DNA from: Anaeramoeba ignava
Lineage: Eukaryota > Metamonada > Anaeramoebidae
Assembly: GCA_028826165.1 (NCBI GenBank)
Contig: JAPDFW010000083.1
Coordinates: 186,001 to 250,000 of the forward strand
Length of the DNA: 64,000 bases
Direction of reading: 5' to 3'
A model generated the notes under the pieces. The model saw only the letters and a program-made list of their open reading frames with translations. It was not told the origin of the DNA and did no database searches. The position numbers and the translations under genes are program-made. Below, piece by piece: positions 22,310 through 34,654 of the stretch. Within the stretch, counting starts at the first letter, position 1. Each line of letters opens with the position of its first letter.

Positions 22310-24245
22310 TTTTAAAATAATTTTCTATTTATATATACTTTTTTAAATAATAAATTTAATTAAATTTTTATTAATAATTTTAAATAGTTTTAATTTATAA
22401 TTTATTTATAATTTATTTTTAAATTTAATTTTATTAATTATTTTATTATTTAATATAAATTAATATTATTAAAAAATTAGATAAAAAATTAATAATAAAT
22501 TTAATCAAATTTTTATTAATAATTTTAAATAGTTTTAATTTATAATTTATTTATAATTTATTTTTAAATTTAATTTATTAATTATTTTATTATTTAGTAT
22601 AAATTAATATTATTAAAAATTAGATAAAAATTAATAATAAATTTAATCAAATTTTTAATAATAATTTTAAATAATTTTAATTTATAATTTATTTATAATT
22701 TATTTTTAAATTTAATTTTATTAAGTATTTTATTATTTAGTATAAATTAATATTATTAAAAATTAGATAAAAATTAATAATAAATTTAATTAAATTTTAA
22801 TAATAATTTTAATTTATAATTTATTTATAATTTATTTATAATTTATTTATAAATTTAATTTTATTAATTATTTTATTATTTAGTATAAATTAATATTATT
22901 AAAAAATTAGATAAAAAATAAATAATAAATTTAATTAAATTTTTAATAATAATTTTAAATAGTTTTAATTTATAATTTATTTATAATTTATTTTTAAATT
23001 TAATTTTATTAATTATTTTATTATTTAAATATAAATTAATATTATTAAAAATTAGATAAAAATTAATAATAAATTTAATTAAATTTTTAATAATAATTTT
23101 AAATAATTTTAATTTATAATTTATTTATAATTTATTTATAATTTATTTATAAATTTAATTTTATTAATTATTTTATTATTTAATATAAATTAATATTATT
23201 AAAAATTAGATAAAAAATTAATAATAAATTTAATTAAATTTTTAATAATAATTTTAAATAGTTTTAATTTATAATTTATTTATAATTTATTTTTAAATTT
23301 AATTTTATTAATTATTTTATTATTTAGTATAAATTAATATTATTAAAAAATTAGATAAAAATTAATAATAAATTTAACCAAATTTTTATTAATAATTTTA
23401 AATAGTTTTAATTTATAATTTATTTATAATTTATTTTTAAATTTAATATTATTAATTATTTTATTATTTAATATAAATTATTATTATTAAAAATTAGATA
23501 AAAAATTAAATAATAAATTTAATCAAATTTTTAATAATAATTTTAAATAGTTTTAATTTATAATTTATTTATAATTTATTTATAAATTTAATTTTATTAA
23601 TTATTTTATTATTTAGTATAAATTAATATTATTAAAAATTAAATAAAAATTAATAATAAATTTAATTAAATTTTTATTAATAATTTTAAATAATTTTAAT
23701 TTATAATTTATTTATAATTTATTTTTAAATTTAATTTTATTAATTATTTTATTATTTAATATAAATTAATATTATTAAAAAATTTGATAAAAAATTAAAT
23801 AATAAATTTAATTAAATTTTTAATAATAATTTTAAATAGTTTTAATTTATAATTTATTTATAATTTATTTTTAAATTTAATTTTATTAATTATTTTATTG
23901 TTTAAATATAAATTAATATTATTAAAAATTAGATAAAAAAATTAATAATAAATTTAATTAAATTTTTAATAATAATTTTAAATAGTTTTAATTTATAATT
24001 TATTTATAATTTTATTTTTAAATTTAATTTATTAAGTATTTTATTATTTAATATAAATTAATATTATTAAAAAATTTGATAAAAAATCAATAATAAATTT
24101 AATTAAATTTTTAATAATAATTTTAAATAGTTTTAATTTATAATTTATTTATAATTTATTTTTAAATTTAATTTTATTAAGTATTTTATTATTAAATATA
24201 AATTATTATTATTAAAAAATTTGATAAAAAATAAATAATAAATTT
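22310..24245. repeat. Satellite block A, unit about 145 bp, about 13 copies
   Basis: The landmark AATTAATATTATT recurs at about 22461, 22602, 22744, 22888, 23034, 23188, 23332, 23475, 23621, 23763, 23911, 24055 and 24201, a spacing of 141-154 bp. Each unit contains TTTATAATTTATTTATAATTT, TTATTAATTATTTTATTATT and TTAGATAAAAA blocks. It is almost pure A/T with no coding capacity. The unit is close to nucleosome length. Confidence 0.85.
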
Positions 24246-24261
24246 AATTAAAGAAAAATAA

Positions 24262-24400
24262 AATAAACAAAAAATTGAGCTAATATATTTGAACATTCTT
24301 TAATTATAAGATAATCCTTCTAGACGAACCCAATTTGAGTTAAAGAGATATAAGGAAATAAGTAAAAATATATTAATAATTTTTAAAATTTTTCTTTATT
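24262..24400. mobile_element. Degraded second copy of the MITE-like element
   Basis: The stretch TTGAGCTAATATATTTGAAC (about 24275) aligns with the left end of the 22143 element (TTGAGTTGATGTATTTCGAAC), and like it is followed by CTTTAA-type sequence. The right end (near 24370-24385, AAATATATTAATAATTT) is a weak match to the opposite terminus. It contains the only C/G-bearing sequence inside the satellite region (CTTCTAGACGAACCC). I see no tRNA fold. The relationship is by eye. Confidence 0.4.
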
Positions 24401-24409
24401 TATATTTTG

Positions 24410-26180
24410 AAATATTTATTTATAATTTATTTTTAAATTTAATTTTATTAATTATTTTATTATTTAATATAAATTAATATTATTAAAAATTAGATAAAAA
24501 TTAATAATAAATTTAATTAAATTTTTATTAATAATTTTAAATAGTTTTTAATTTATAATTTATTTATAATTTATTTTTAAATTTAATTTTATTAATTATT
24601 TTATTATTTAATATAAATTAATATTATTAAAAATTAGATAAAAATTAAATAATAAATTTAATTAAATTTTTATTAATAATTTTAAATAGTTTTAATTTAT
24701 AATTTATTTATAATTTATTTTTAAATTTAATTTTATTAATTATTTTATTATTTAATATAAATTAATATTATTAAAAATTTGATAAAAAATTAATAATAAA
24801 TTTAATTAAATTTTTAATAATAATTTTAAATAATTTTTAATTTATAATTTATTTATAATTTATTTTTAAATTTAATTTTATTAATTATTTTATTATTTAA
24901 TATAAATTAATATTATTAAAAATTTGATAAAAATTAATAATAAATTTAATTAAATTTTTAATAATAATTTTAAATAGTTTTAATTTATAATTTATTTATA
25001 ATTTATTTTTAAATTTAATTTTATTAAGTATTTTATTATTTAATATAAATTAATATTATTAAAAATTAGATAAAAAATTAATAATAAATTTAATTAAATT
25101 TTTATTAATAATTTTAAATAGTTTTAATTTATAATTTATTTATAATTTATTTTTAAATTTAATTTTATTAATTATTTTATTATTTAATATAAATTAATAT
25201 TATTAAAAATTAGATAAAAATTAATAATAAATTTTAATTAAATTTTTAATAATAATTTTAAATAATTTTAATTTATAATTTATTTATAATTTATTTTTAA
25301 ATTTAATTTTATTAATTATTTTATTATTTAATATAAATTAATATTATTAAAAATTTGATAAAAATAAATAATAAATTTAATTAAATTTTTAATAATAATT
25401 TTAAATAGTTTTAATTTATAATTTATTTATAATTTATTTATAATTTAATTTTATTAATTATTTTATTATTTAATATAAATTAATATTATTAAAAATTTGA
25501 TAAAAATAAATAATAAATTTAATTAAATTTTTAATAATAATTTTAAATAATTTTAATTTATAATTTATTTATAATTTATTTTTAAATTTAATTTTATTAA
25601 TTATTTTATTATTTAATATAAATTAATATTATTAAAAATTTGATAAAAAATTAATAATAAATTTAATTAAATTTTTAATAATAATTTTAAATAATTTTAA
25701 TTTATAATTTATTTATAATTTATTTTTAAATTTAATTTTTATTAATTATTTTATTGTTTAGTATAAATTAATATTATTAAAAAATTAGATAAAAATTAAA
25801 TAATAAATTTAATTAAATTTTTAATAATAATTTTAAATAGTTTTAATTTATAATTTATTTATAATTTATTTTTAAATTTAATTTTATTAATTATTTTATT
25901 ATTTAATATAAATTATTATTATTAAAAATTTGATAAAAATTAATAATAATTTTAATTAAATTTTTATTAATAATTTTAAATAGTTTTAATTTATAATTTA
26001 TTTATAATTTATTTTTAAATTTAATTTTATTAATTATTTTATTATTTAATATAAATTATTATTATTAAAAAATTAGATAAAAAATTAATAATAAATTTAA
26101 TTAAATTTTTAATAATAATTTTAAATATTTTTAATTTATATTTTATTTATATTTATTTTTAAAAATTTAATAAATTTAAT
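24410..26180. repeat. Satellite block B, same unit of about 145 bp, about 12 copies
   Basis: The same unit as block A resumes after the degraded MITE-like element and continues to about 26180, where it decays into A/T sequence before the PP2C promoter. Landmark spacing is again about 144-146 bp. Copies differ by small indels in A and T runs and single substitutions. Confidence 0.85.
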
Positions 26181-26331
26181 TAAATTTTATTTATTTTAAA
26201 TAGTTTTAAATTAAACCGTTAAAAATTATTTTTTTTTTCCTTTTTCATTTTTTTCTTTTTATTTGTTTATTTTATTTTTTATTTTGCTTTTTATTTTTAT
26301 TTTTATTTTTAATTAAAAAAGGAAATATTGA

Positions 26332-27878
26332 ATGACGTTCTTGATCTCAAAAAATGAATTCATTTCAAATTCACAAACCAAAAATGAAAATAATTTAATT
26401 AAAAAAGAATCAAAACAAGAACCAAAAGCAGAAAATAAAACACATATATTTCGACATTTATTACAAAATCATTTATTCAATAACAAATTTTTCAAGAATG
26501 GATTTATAAAGAAAATGTCATTCAAAAACGAACTTCACACAATTCCAAACACAACAAAAAATCCACAAAAAAAAGAAGTTCTAAATTCAAATTTTTCTGG
26601 AATTAGAGATTTAAGTCAAAATATAAATCAAAATTTAAGTCAAAATTTAAATCAAAATTTAAATCAAAATATAAATCCAAATTCAAATCAAATGAGAATA
26701 AGAAATTCCAATAGAAACTCAAATAAATTAATCAATCAAAAATCATTGAATGGGCATTTAATTTCCAAACAAAATTTCAAGAGAAATATCAAGCGTAGAT
26801 TTCAAATCATTCGGGCATTCAGTGAATTAAAGAAAATATGGAAAACAAAGCAAGAAAATGGAATCAACATTAAATCAAATATAAATCAAAATATAAATCA
26901 AAATCAAAATATAAATCAAAATATAAATTTAAATCAAAATTCGAATATAAATCAAAATATAAATTTAAATCAAAATATAAATTTAAATCAAAATATAAAT
27001 CCAAAACAAAATCAAACATTTTTCTTCGACTCTTGTGTTTCTATGAGACCACATCCTCTAAAGCCCAATGGAGGAGAAGACGCTTATTATATTTCAACAT
27101 ATTCTATTGGAATTTCTGATGGAGTTGGAGGATGGAGATTTACTCAAGGAGCTCAACCCGCAGAATATGCGCGGTTGCTTATGCATTACTCAATGAAAAT
27201 TGCAGTCAAAAAGCTTCCGCAACCACAGGCAATACTTCAATATGCATATGATAAGGTTATACAGTCACCAGTCATTGGCGGAGCTACAGCAATCATCGCC
27301 ACTTTAGTCACTGAAAAATCAAATTCTAATTTGAATGACTATCAGAAAAATCATGAAGAATCACAAGAAGATTTTGTTCAGAAAAGTCCGCGTCCGTTTA
27401 ATGCTTTGGAGAGGCCTGTTTGTAAACTGCTATTGACAAATTTGGGAGACTCAAGATTGACAGTTTTTAGAAATCAAAAGTTGTTTTTAAATCAAATGAA
27501 CAGCAACACTATTTCAACGTTCCATTCCAACTTGGAACAACAAGTCCTGACAAGCCAAGTGATGCACAAATTTATGAGGTCTTCGTTTTTGAAGACGATA
27601 TTGTTATTATGGGTTCTGATGGTGTTTTTGATAATGTCTTCGATTATGAAATTGGAGAAATTGTTTATCAAGTTTTTCGTTTTTATAACAAAGAAAAACA
27701 TCAAGCTTTGCAATTAATTGCTGATAATATCACGTCTTTGGCAATTAAACATGGAAATGATCCTGATTTTGAATCTCCTTTTAGTCTTAATGCAAGAAAT
27801 TTTGGATTTTATCATAAAGGTGGAAAATTGGATGATTGTTCTGTAATTGTTTGTCGAATTTGTTTTGAGAATATTTAA
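26332..27878 (+). CDS. PP2C-family protein phosphatase, PTC7 type
   Basis: Metal-dependent Ser/Thr phosphatase of about 515 residues once one base is restored. The N-terminal ~225 residues are Lys/Asn-rich with N-Q-N-[IL] repeats. The catalytic domain shows the PP2C motifs in order: GGEDAYY, IGISDGVGGW, GGATAIIATL, LTNLGDSRLTVF, GTTSPDK, IVIMGSDGVFDN and GKLDDCSVIV, so all metal-binding Asp residues are present. The short GDSR-to-GSDG spacing and the GVGGW form point to the PTC7/SpoIIE-like branch, whose known members act in mitochondria or plastids; location here is unknown. The frame breaks at T run 27484-27488 (one T short): the upstream frame loses homology after RNQKLF and the next frame continues it. 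No introns. A TTTTTCATTTTT tract lies at about 26241-26262. Confidence 0.8.
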
Positions 27879-27999
27879 AATCAATCAAGAATATTATTCT
27901 GTTGATGTTTTTATTGTTGTTATTTTTATTCAAAAAATTAAAATCAAAATCAAAATTAAAATTAAAATTGAAATGAAATGAATTCAATTATTTTTTTTT

Positions 28000-30186
28000 T
28001 TATTTTTCTTTTTTTGAATTCAAAACTATTTCTGATTGAGATTTTGTAATTTTTTTTTTGTTTTGTAAAACATTTTGATTTTTCAAATTTTTCAAATTTT
28101 TTTCACTTTGACTATTATTGTTATTATTTTGGATATTTTCTTTTTCTTTTTCTTTTTCTTTTTCATTTTCATTTTGATTTTGATTTTCATTTTGATTTTC
28201 TTCTTCTTTTAAATTGAATCTTTTTTTCAAAAAATTTGCCATTTGGCTTTGGCGATGTTTGATAAAATTCTCATTCAATTTAACATGTTTCAAATATCCA
28301 TCAGCATTACAATTAATCAAGTGAGCTTTTCTACAAATCATTGCTTTAACACGATTAGCAAATTGAGTAGAAGTTTCATCAGGTAATTTATTTTGGGGAG
28401 GAAAAAAATAAACATCGGCAATAACAGCCCAAGAAGCCCATAAGGAAAGCGTGTGCATAAGGAATGATTGCTCACGACTGTTCCAGTAGGCGTTGGCAAA
28501 AAGCTTGTTGTATTTGATAGCAATTGGGATAATAGTTGCATCCAATTCAAAAGCACCTTTTTTAAACATAACACAATATTCATTGTTAACACATGTTCCT
28601 TCAGGAAATAACAACAACGGAACATTCCCTGAGTTTAAGCGGTTTTTAATCTTGCGAATAGCCGATTGTCTGTCCTTTGTTTCCCAGCGCTCGAACCATA
28701 CAGGATCCAAAGCGGCGAACACATAGTTCTGAAGAAAACCAACAAATCCCGAATGTCGCTGTCCGACAATTGAGCAAGGTTGTCTTCTGAACAAGAGAAC
28801 TACATCGTTAAGCGTGGTATGGTTTGCTACGAAAACCAGACTCTTTCCGTTGTTTGTTGTTTTTGGTGGGATTGTTCCGTGGTATCGAACTACTGCTGAC
28901 CACGAGACAAAACACAACAATGCCCATGATTTGATCATATATGTTTGGAATTTTAGTTTCTTCTGTTTGTTTTTCATCAGAATAAGTGACCCGATTATGA
29001 ATATAACTGCTATCAGAAAGAATCCTCCAACCCAAATTAATACACGAAGTGGGAATAGTACTAAATAGCGAAATAATACTCCTAATATCCATACTGGATA
29101 TAAATATTTTTCAAAATTCCATGGTTTGTAGTTTTTTTTTTTAAATGCTCGTGAGAATTGATCATCAACAATTACTTGCATTCCTTCTGAAACAAATTTT
29201 GCTGCTTCAAAAAAATCTCCATTTGTACTAAATTCAATTTTAATTTATTCAATTCAATTCAAATTCAATTCAATTTTAATTTAATTTAATTCAATTTATT
29301 TAATTTAATTCAATTTTTTAATTAATTTAATTCAATTTTAATCAATTTTAATTCAATTTTAATTCAATTCAATATTCAATTTATTTTAATTCAATTCAAT
29401 TCAATTCAATTATTTAATTCAATTCAATTCAATTTAATTCAAATATTTAATTCAATTATTTAATTCAATTTTATTCAATTCAATTTAATTCAATATTCAA
29501 TTCAATTCAATTTATTTATTTAATTTATTCAATTCAATTTTAATTTTATTAATTCAATTTAATTCAATTCAAATTCAATTCAATTTAATTCAATATTTAA
29601 TTCAATTTTATTCATTTTTATTCATTTAATTCAATTTAATTTAATTCAATTTAATTTAATTTAATTTAATTAATTCAATTCAATTCAATATTCAATTTAT
29701 TTTAATTCAATATTCAATTCAATTCAAATTCAATTTATTTATTTAATTTATTTAATTTAATTCAATTTAATTTTATTAATACAATTTAATTCAATTATTT
29801 AATTCAATTATTTTATTCAATTTAATTCAATTTTATTCATTTTTATTCAATTCAATTCAATTCAATTCAATTCAATTCAATTCAATTTTAATTTATTCAA
29901 TTCAATTTTATTAATTCAATTTAATTTATCCAATTTTTACCTTTTAATACTCAAATTTGAAATTAATTTTTCTGGCATTCTATCTTCAAATGTTTTTTGT
30001 ATCTCTTCTTTATCATCTCTTGTTAAATGTCCTATCAATGATTCTAATTTATCTCTTTATTTATTTTTTTGTAAAATTATTTTTTTTATATCAATTTTCA
30101 CAATAATTAATTTAAAAAATAATATCAAACTCTTTTGAATTTAAAGATGCATTAATTTGAGTATTTGTTAAAGGTAAATTTGTCAT
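28000..30186 (-). CDS. Glycerol-3-phosphate acyltransferase, GPAT3/4-like
   Basis: This ER membrane acyltransferase makes lysophosphatidic acid, the first step of glycerolipid synthesis. Exons are 30186-30131, 30054-29941 and 29227-28000, totalling 465 residues. Landmarks follow animal GPAT4: GMQVIVDDQF and LGVLFRYLVLFPLR before the membrane segments; motif I NHTTLND (HX4D, ~190); VGQRHSG; VWFER; LFPEGTCVNNEYCVMFKKG (~265); PIAIKYN; NAYWNS; SWAVIADVYFFPP and QFANRVKAMI. The C-terminal ~60 residues are a Lys/Glu/Asn-rich tail. The ATG at 29178-29181 is internal; the two small upstream exons have clean splice phase (GA|A, AG|T). Intron 2 is a long simple-repeat array. Confidence 0.85.
29228..29940 (-). 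repeat. GPAT intron 2: TTCAATTCAATTTAA array
   Basis: Intron of 713 nt (donor GTAAAA, acceptor TTTAG on the gene strand) composed of TTCAATTCAATTTAATT-type units. No ORF. Confidence 0.8.
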
Positions 30187-30224
30187 TCCAAAAATTTAAA
30201 AAAATGAAAAATGAAAAATGAAAA

Positions 30225-31575
30225 ATGAAAAATTTTAATTTTGCTTTTTATTTTGAATTTGATTTAGATTTAGATTTATATTTAGATTTATATTTATATT
30301 TTGATTTAGATTTATATTTAGATTTATATTTATATTTTGATTTATATTTTGATTTATATTTTGATTTTGATTTTGATTTATATTTTGATTTAGATTTATA
30401 TTTTGATTTATATTTTGATTTAGATTTTGATTTTTGATTTTGATTTTGATTTTGATTTTGATTTTGATTTTGATTTTGATTTTGATTTTGATTTTGATTT
30501 TGATTTTGATTTTGATTTTGATTTTGATTTTTGATTTGATTTATATTTTGATTTTGATTTTGATTTTGATTTTGATTTTGATTTTGATTTTGATTTTGAT
30601 TTTGATTTTGATTTTGATTTTGAGTTTTGATTTTTGATTTTGAGTTTTGATTTTGATTTTGATTTATATTTTGATTTGATTTTGATTTGATTTATATTTT
30701 GATTTTTGATTTTTGATTTTGAGTTTTGATTTTGATTTTTGATTTTGATTTTGATTTTGATTTTGATTTTGATTTTGATTTTGATTTTGATTTTGATTTT
30801 GATTTTGATTTTGATTTTGATTTTGATTTTGATTTTGATTTTGATTTTGATTTTGATTTTGATTTTGATTTTGATTTTGATTTTGATTTTGATTTTGATT
30901 TTGATTTTGATTTTTATTTTAATTTTGAATTTTGATTTTGATTTTTGATTTTAATTTTGATTTTGATTTTGATTTTGATTTTGATTTTGATTTTGATTTT
31001 GATTTTGATTTTAATTTTGATTTTGATTTTGATTTTGATTTTGATTTTGATTTTGATTTTGATTTTGATTTTTGATTTTGATTTTTTGATTTATATTTTG
31101 ATTTTGATTTTGATTTTTGATTTATATTTTTTTGATTTATATTTTGATTTTGATTTAGATTTTTGAGTTTGATTTATATTTAGATTTTGATTTTGATTTA
31201 GATTTGATTTGATTTTTTTGATTTTATATTTATTTATATTTTGATTTTGATTTATATTTTTGATTTATATTTTGATTTATATTTTTGATTTTGATTTTGA
31301 TTTTTGATTTTGATTTTGAGTTTGAATTTTGATTTTGATTTTGATTTTGATTTATATTTATTTTGATTTAGATTTATATTTTGATTTAGATTTTGATTTA
31401 TATTTTGGTTTTGATTTTGATTTTGATTTAGATTTTGATTTATATTTTGATTTTGATTTTGATTTTGATTTTGATTTAGATTTATGATTTTGATTTTGAT
31501 TTGGATTGTATTTTTGGATTTTAATTTTGATTTAAATGATCCTGAATTTGAATTTGATTTTAATGATCCTGAATT
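30225..31575. repeat. GATTTT/GATTTATATTTT array of 1.35 kb
   Basis: Dense hexamer array (GATTTT, with GATTTA and TATTTT variants) containing pure stretches of more than 150 bp (about 30746-30915). Every plus frame is open in pieces (Asp-Phe, Ile-Leu or Asp-Leu dipeptide repeats). The end, 31530-31590, reads LNDPEFEFDFNDPEF then a stop, which looks more like real protein, and an ATG lies at 30225. A frameshifted Asp/Phe-rich gene cannot be excluded, but nothing recognisable supports it. Confidence 0.7.
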
Positions 31576-31599
31576 TATAAAAAGGGGATAAATATTATT

Positions 31600-32199
31600 T
31601 GTGTGTTGAATTTTTTTGGAATTTATTGATTTTGAATTAAATTTTTGACTGATTCAGTTTTTTTTTTAATAATAAAACTTAAAATAAAATTGTGATCGTT
31701 TTGATCAAGTTTAATTCAATCATATTTTTTGTGATCCTTATTAATTCCTTTGTAATATTTTCGTAATTTTTAATTCCTTTCAATTCTTTTTAATTTTTGA
31801 TTAGATTATAGATTTTTTTTTTTTTTGAAATTAATAAGATAAAAAGATAAAAGAAATTAAATAAAAAAAACAACTCAGATTTTTTCTTTTTCTTTTTTGA
31901 CTTCTCTTTTTATTAATAGTTTTATTGAGAAAATAACAAAAAGAAATCAAAAATTTGCTTTTTCTTTTTTTTTTTTTTTTATTTAAAAATTTTTTTTGAT
32001 CTTTTTTTCACTTTTTTCCTTTATAATTTTTGATATTTTCCTAATTTTAATTTTAATTTTAATTTTAATTTTAATTTTAATTTTAATTTTAATTTTAATT
32101 TTAATTTTAATTTTAATTTAAATATTAATTTTGATTTTGATTTTGATTTTAAATATTAATTTTGATTTTAATTTTGATTTTGATTTTAATTTTCTTATT
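31600..32199. other. A/T-rich intergenic stretch with an AATTTT array
   Basis: Long T and A runs, a GATCGTTTTGATCAAG patch at about 31697, and a clean AATTTT array at 32040-32120 just before the orphan ORF. I see no gene or RNA here. Confidence 0.5.
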
Positions 32200-32604
32200 A
32201 TGAAGAGTTTTAAACCATCTACAACAACAAAAACTGAAGAAGACAATGAGAACAATTCTTTTGAAGAAGCCAATCGATTACATCAAGAAGGATTTGAATA
32301 TTTAGATATGCAATCAATTGAACCAAACACAACAACTACAAAAGAAGAAAGAATTGGAGATTTTATTTTTAAAGATGTAATCACTCCTAGTTTTTATGAA
32401 TTAGATGTTTGTACAAGTGAATGTGAAGAAAAGATATTTTACACAATGATCGATGATAAAAAGTTGTATTTAATTGAACCTCAATCTGTAGAAGATGAAT
32501 TATTTGCTCTTCCAACAAATCATCCTTTTGTTAATATTCAAAATGTTACTTCCAAAAGATCTCAAACTATTCAATTCTTAAAGAAAATAACTCAAGATTA
32601 TTAA
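32200..32604 (+). CDS. Small protein of unknown function (134 residues)
   Basis: An intact ORF from the ATG of MKSFKPSTTT. The first in-frame start codon of the open frame lies 69 nt further upstream, inside a simple repeat, so the later ATG is preferred. The first ~55 residues are acidic and Thr/Asn-rich. The remainder is a compact, non-repetitive sequence (GDFIFKDVITPSFYELDVC, KKLYLIEPQSVEDELFALP). Codon use and composition match the real genes here and not the arrays around it. There is no signal peptide or membrane segment. I do not recognise a family. It could also be a surviving exon of a larger gene. Confidence 0.55.
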   Translation: MKSFKPSTTTKTEEDNENNSFEEANRLHQEGFEYLDMQSIEPNTTTTKEERIGDFIFKDVITPSFYELDVCTSECEEKIFYTMIDDKKLYLIEPQSVEDELFALPTNHPFVNIQNVTSKRSQTIQFLKKITQDY

Positions 32605-33100
32605 TTTCTTTTTGAATTTCTTTTTGAATTTCTTTTTTTGATTTCTTATTAATTCTTCTTAATTTCCTCTTTTTTTTTACTTTTTTCATTAAGTCAAAAA
32701 TAAATAAAAAGTTTTTTTTTTTCTTTTTTAAACCAAATTCTTTTTAAAAAATAAATAAAAAACTTTTTATTTCAAAAGAAAATTATTTGTTAAAAGATCT
32801 AAAATGAATTATAAGTAAATAAACTATTAATTTCATTTATTATTAAAAAAAAAGAATTTAATTTAAAAAATTTTAATTTAAAAATGATCTTTTTTCTAAT
32901 TTACAGTTATTTTAAGAAGATTTTAATTAAAATTTTCAATTAATCCTTATTAAATGAATAAGTAAATTTGAATTGAGTTTTTTTTTTTGATTTTTTTTTG
33001 ATTTTTTAAAATAAGATTCACAATTTAATTTAAATTAATGTTTCAAATGAAAATTTAATTTAAAATGATCACTTTCCAATTTTGGATCCAAAAAAAAAGT
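32605..33100. other. Intergenic A/T-rich sequence
   Basis: TTTCTTTTTGAATT repeats directly follow the small ORF, then mixed A/T sequence without an ORF above background or an RNA-like fold that I can see. Confidence 0.4.
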
Positions 33101-34335
33101 AATTTTCTAAAAGAAATTAAAATCAATTTTTATTAAATTTTAATCAAATTCTTATTAAATTCTAATCAAATTCTTATTAAATTCTTAATTAATTTTTTTT
33201 GGAATTTTGTCTTTAATCTAAATAAGAAAATTATTTTAAATTAAATTAATTTATATTTAATTAGAAATTTTCAAAAAGAATTTTTATTAAATTTTAATCA
33301 AATTATTATTAAATTCTTATTAAATTTTAATTAAATTTTAATTAAATTTTAATCAAATTCTTATTAAATTTTGTCTTTAATCTAAATAAGAAAATTATTT
33401 AAATTAAATTGATTTATATTTAATTAGAAATTTTCAAAAAGAATTCTTATTAAATTCTTATTAAATTTTAATCAAATTTTAATCAAATTTTAATCAAATT
33501 CTTAATTAATTTTTTTTGGAATTTTGTTATTAATCTAAATAAGAAAATTATTAAAATTAAATTAATTTATATTTAATTAGAAATTTTCAAAAAGAATTCT
33601 TATTAATTTATTATTAAATTCTTATTAAATTTTAATCAAATTTTAATCAAGTTCTTAATTAATTTTTTATTAAATTTTGTCTTTAATCTAAATAAGAAAA
33701 TTATTTAAAATTAAATTGATTTATATTTAATTAGAAATTTTCAAAAAGAATTCTTATTAAATTCTTATCAAATTCTTATTAAATTCTTATTAAATTTTAA
33801 TTAAATTCTTATTAAATTTTAATCTAATTCTTAATTAATTTGTTATTAATCTAAATAAGAAAATTATTAAAATTAAATTAATTTATATTTAATTAGAAAT
33901 TTTCAAAAAGAATTCTTATTAAATTCTTATTAAATTCTTATTAAATTTTAATTAAATTCTTATTAAATTTTAATCAAATTTTTATTAAATTTTGTTATTA
34001 ATCTAAATAAGAAAATTATTTAAAATTAAATTAATTTATATTTAATTAGAAATTTTCAAAAAGAATTCTTATTAAATTCTTATTAAATTCTTATTAAATT
34101 TTAATCAAATTCTTAATTAATTTGTTATTAAATTTTGTCTTTAATCTAAATAAGAAAATTATTTAAAATTAAATTAATTTATATTTAATTAGAAATTTTC
34201 AAAAAGAATTCTTATTAAATTTTAATCAAATTCTAATTAAATTTTAATCAAATTTTAATCAAATTCTTAATTAATTTTTTTTGGAATTTTGTCTTTAATC
34301 TAAATAAGAAAATTATTTAAAATTAAATTTTGATT
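33100..34335. repeat. Tandem array, unit about 155 bp, eight copies
   Basis: The block CTAAATAAGAAAATTATT recurs at about 33217, 33381, 33535, 33687, 33849, 34001, 34145 and 34301. Each copy also contains TTTATATTTAATTAGAAATT and TTTTCAAAAAGAATTCTTAT, and between copies lies a variable number of AAATTCTTATT/AAATTTTAATC subunits. It is unrelated to the 145-bp satellite. No coding potential. Confidence 0.8.
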
Positions 34336-34654
34336 TATTAAATTTAATTAGAAATTTTTTAAAAATTCTTAATTAAAATTTTAATCAAATTATTTAAATT
34401 AAATTAAATTTTTAATTAAATTTTATTAAATTTTATTTAAATTCTTATTAAAAAATTGTTTAATCAAAATTAAATTCTTTTAAATTCTTTTTAAATTGTT
34501 ATTAAAAATTTATTTAAATAGAAAATTGTTTAAAATTAAATTCTTTTTAAATTCTTTTTAAATTGTTATTAAAATTTATTTGGAAAAAAAAATTCTTATT
34601 TTAAAAATTTTTTTCATTTTTTTTTTTTCCTTTTTTTATTAAAAGAAAAAACTG

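Noticed and set aside
22310-26180. CRISPR-like or replication-origin array
   Set aside because: Units are contiguous without unique spacers, and the genome is eukaryotic. Periodic A/T satellite is sufficient. Origin function cannot be judged from A/T content here.
28000-29181. GPAT starting at the ATG near 29181
   Set aside because: Upstream coding (FEAAKFVSEG) continues in frame to an acceptor, and two small exons with matching phase lead to a better ATG at 30186.
30434-31166. Separate small proteins of Ile-Leu or Asp-Phe dipeptides
   Set aside because: Each is a frame of a GATTTT microsatellite. Several overlap fully and none has a domain or stable composition.
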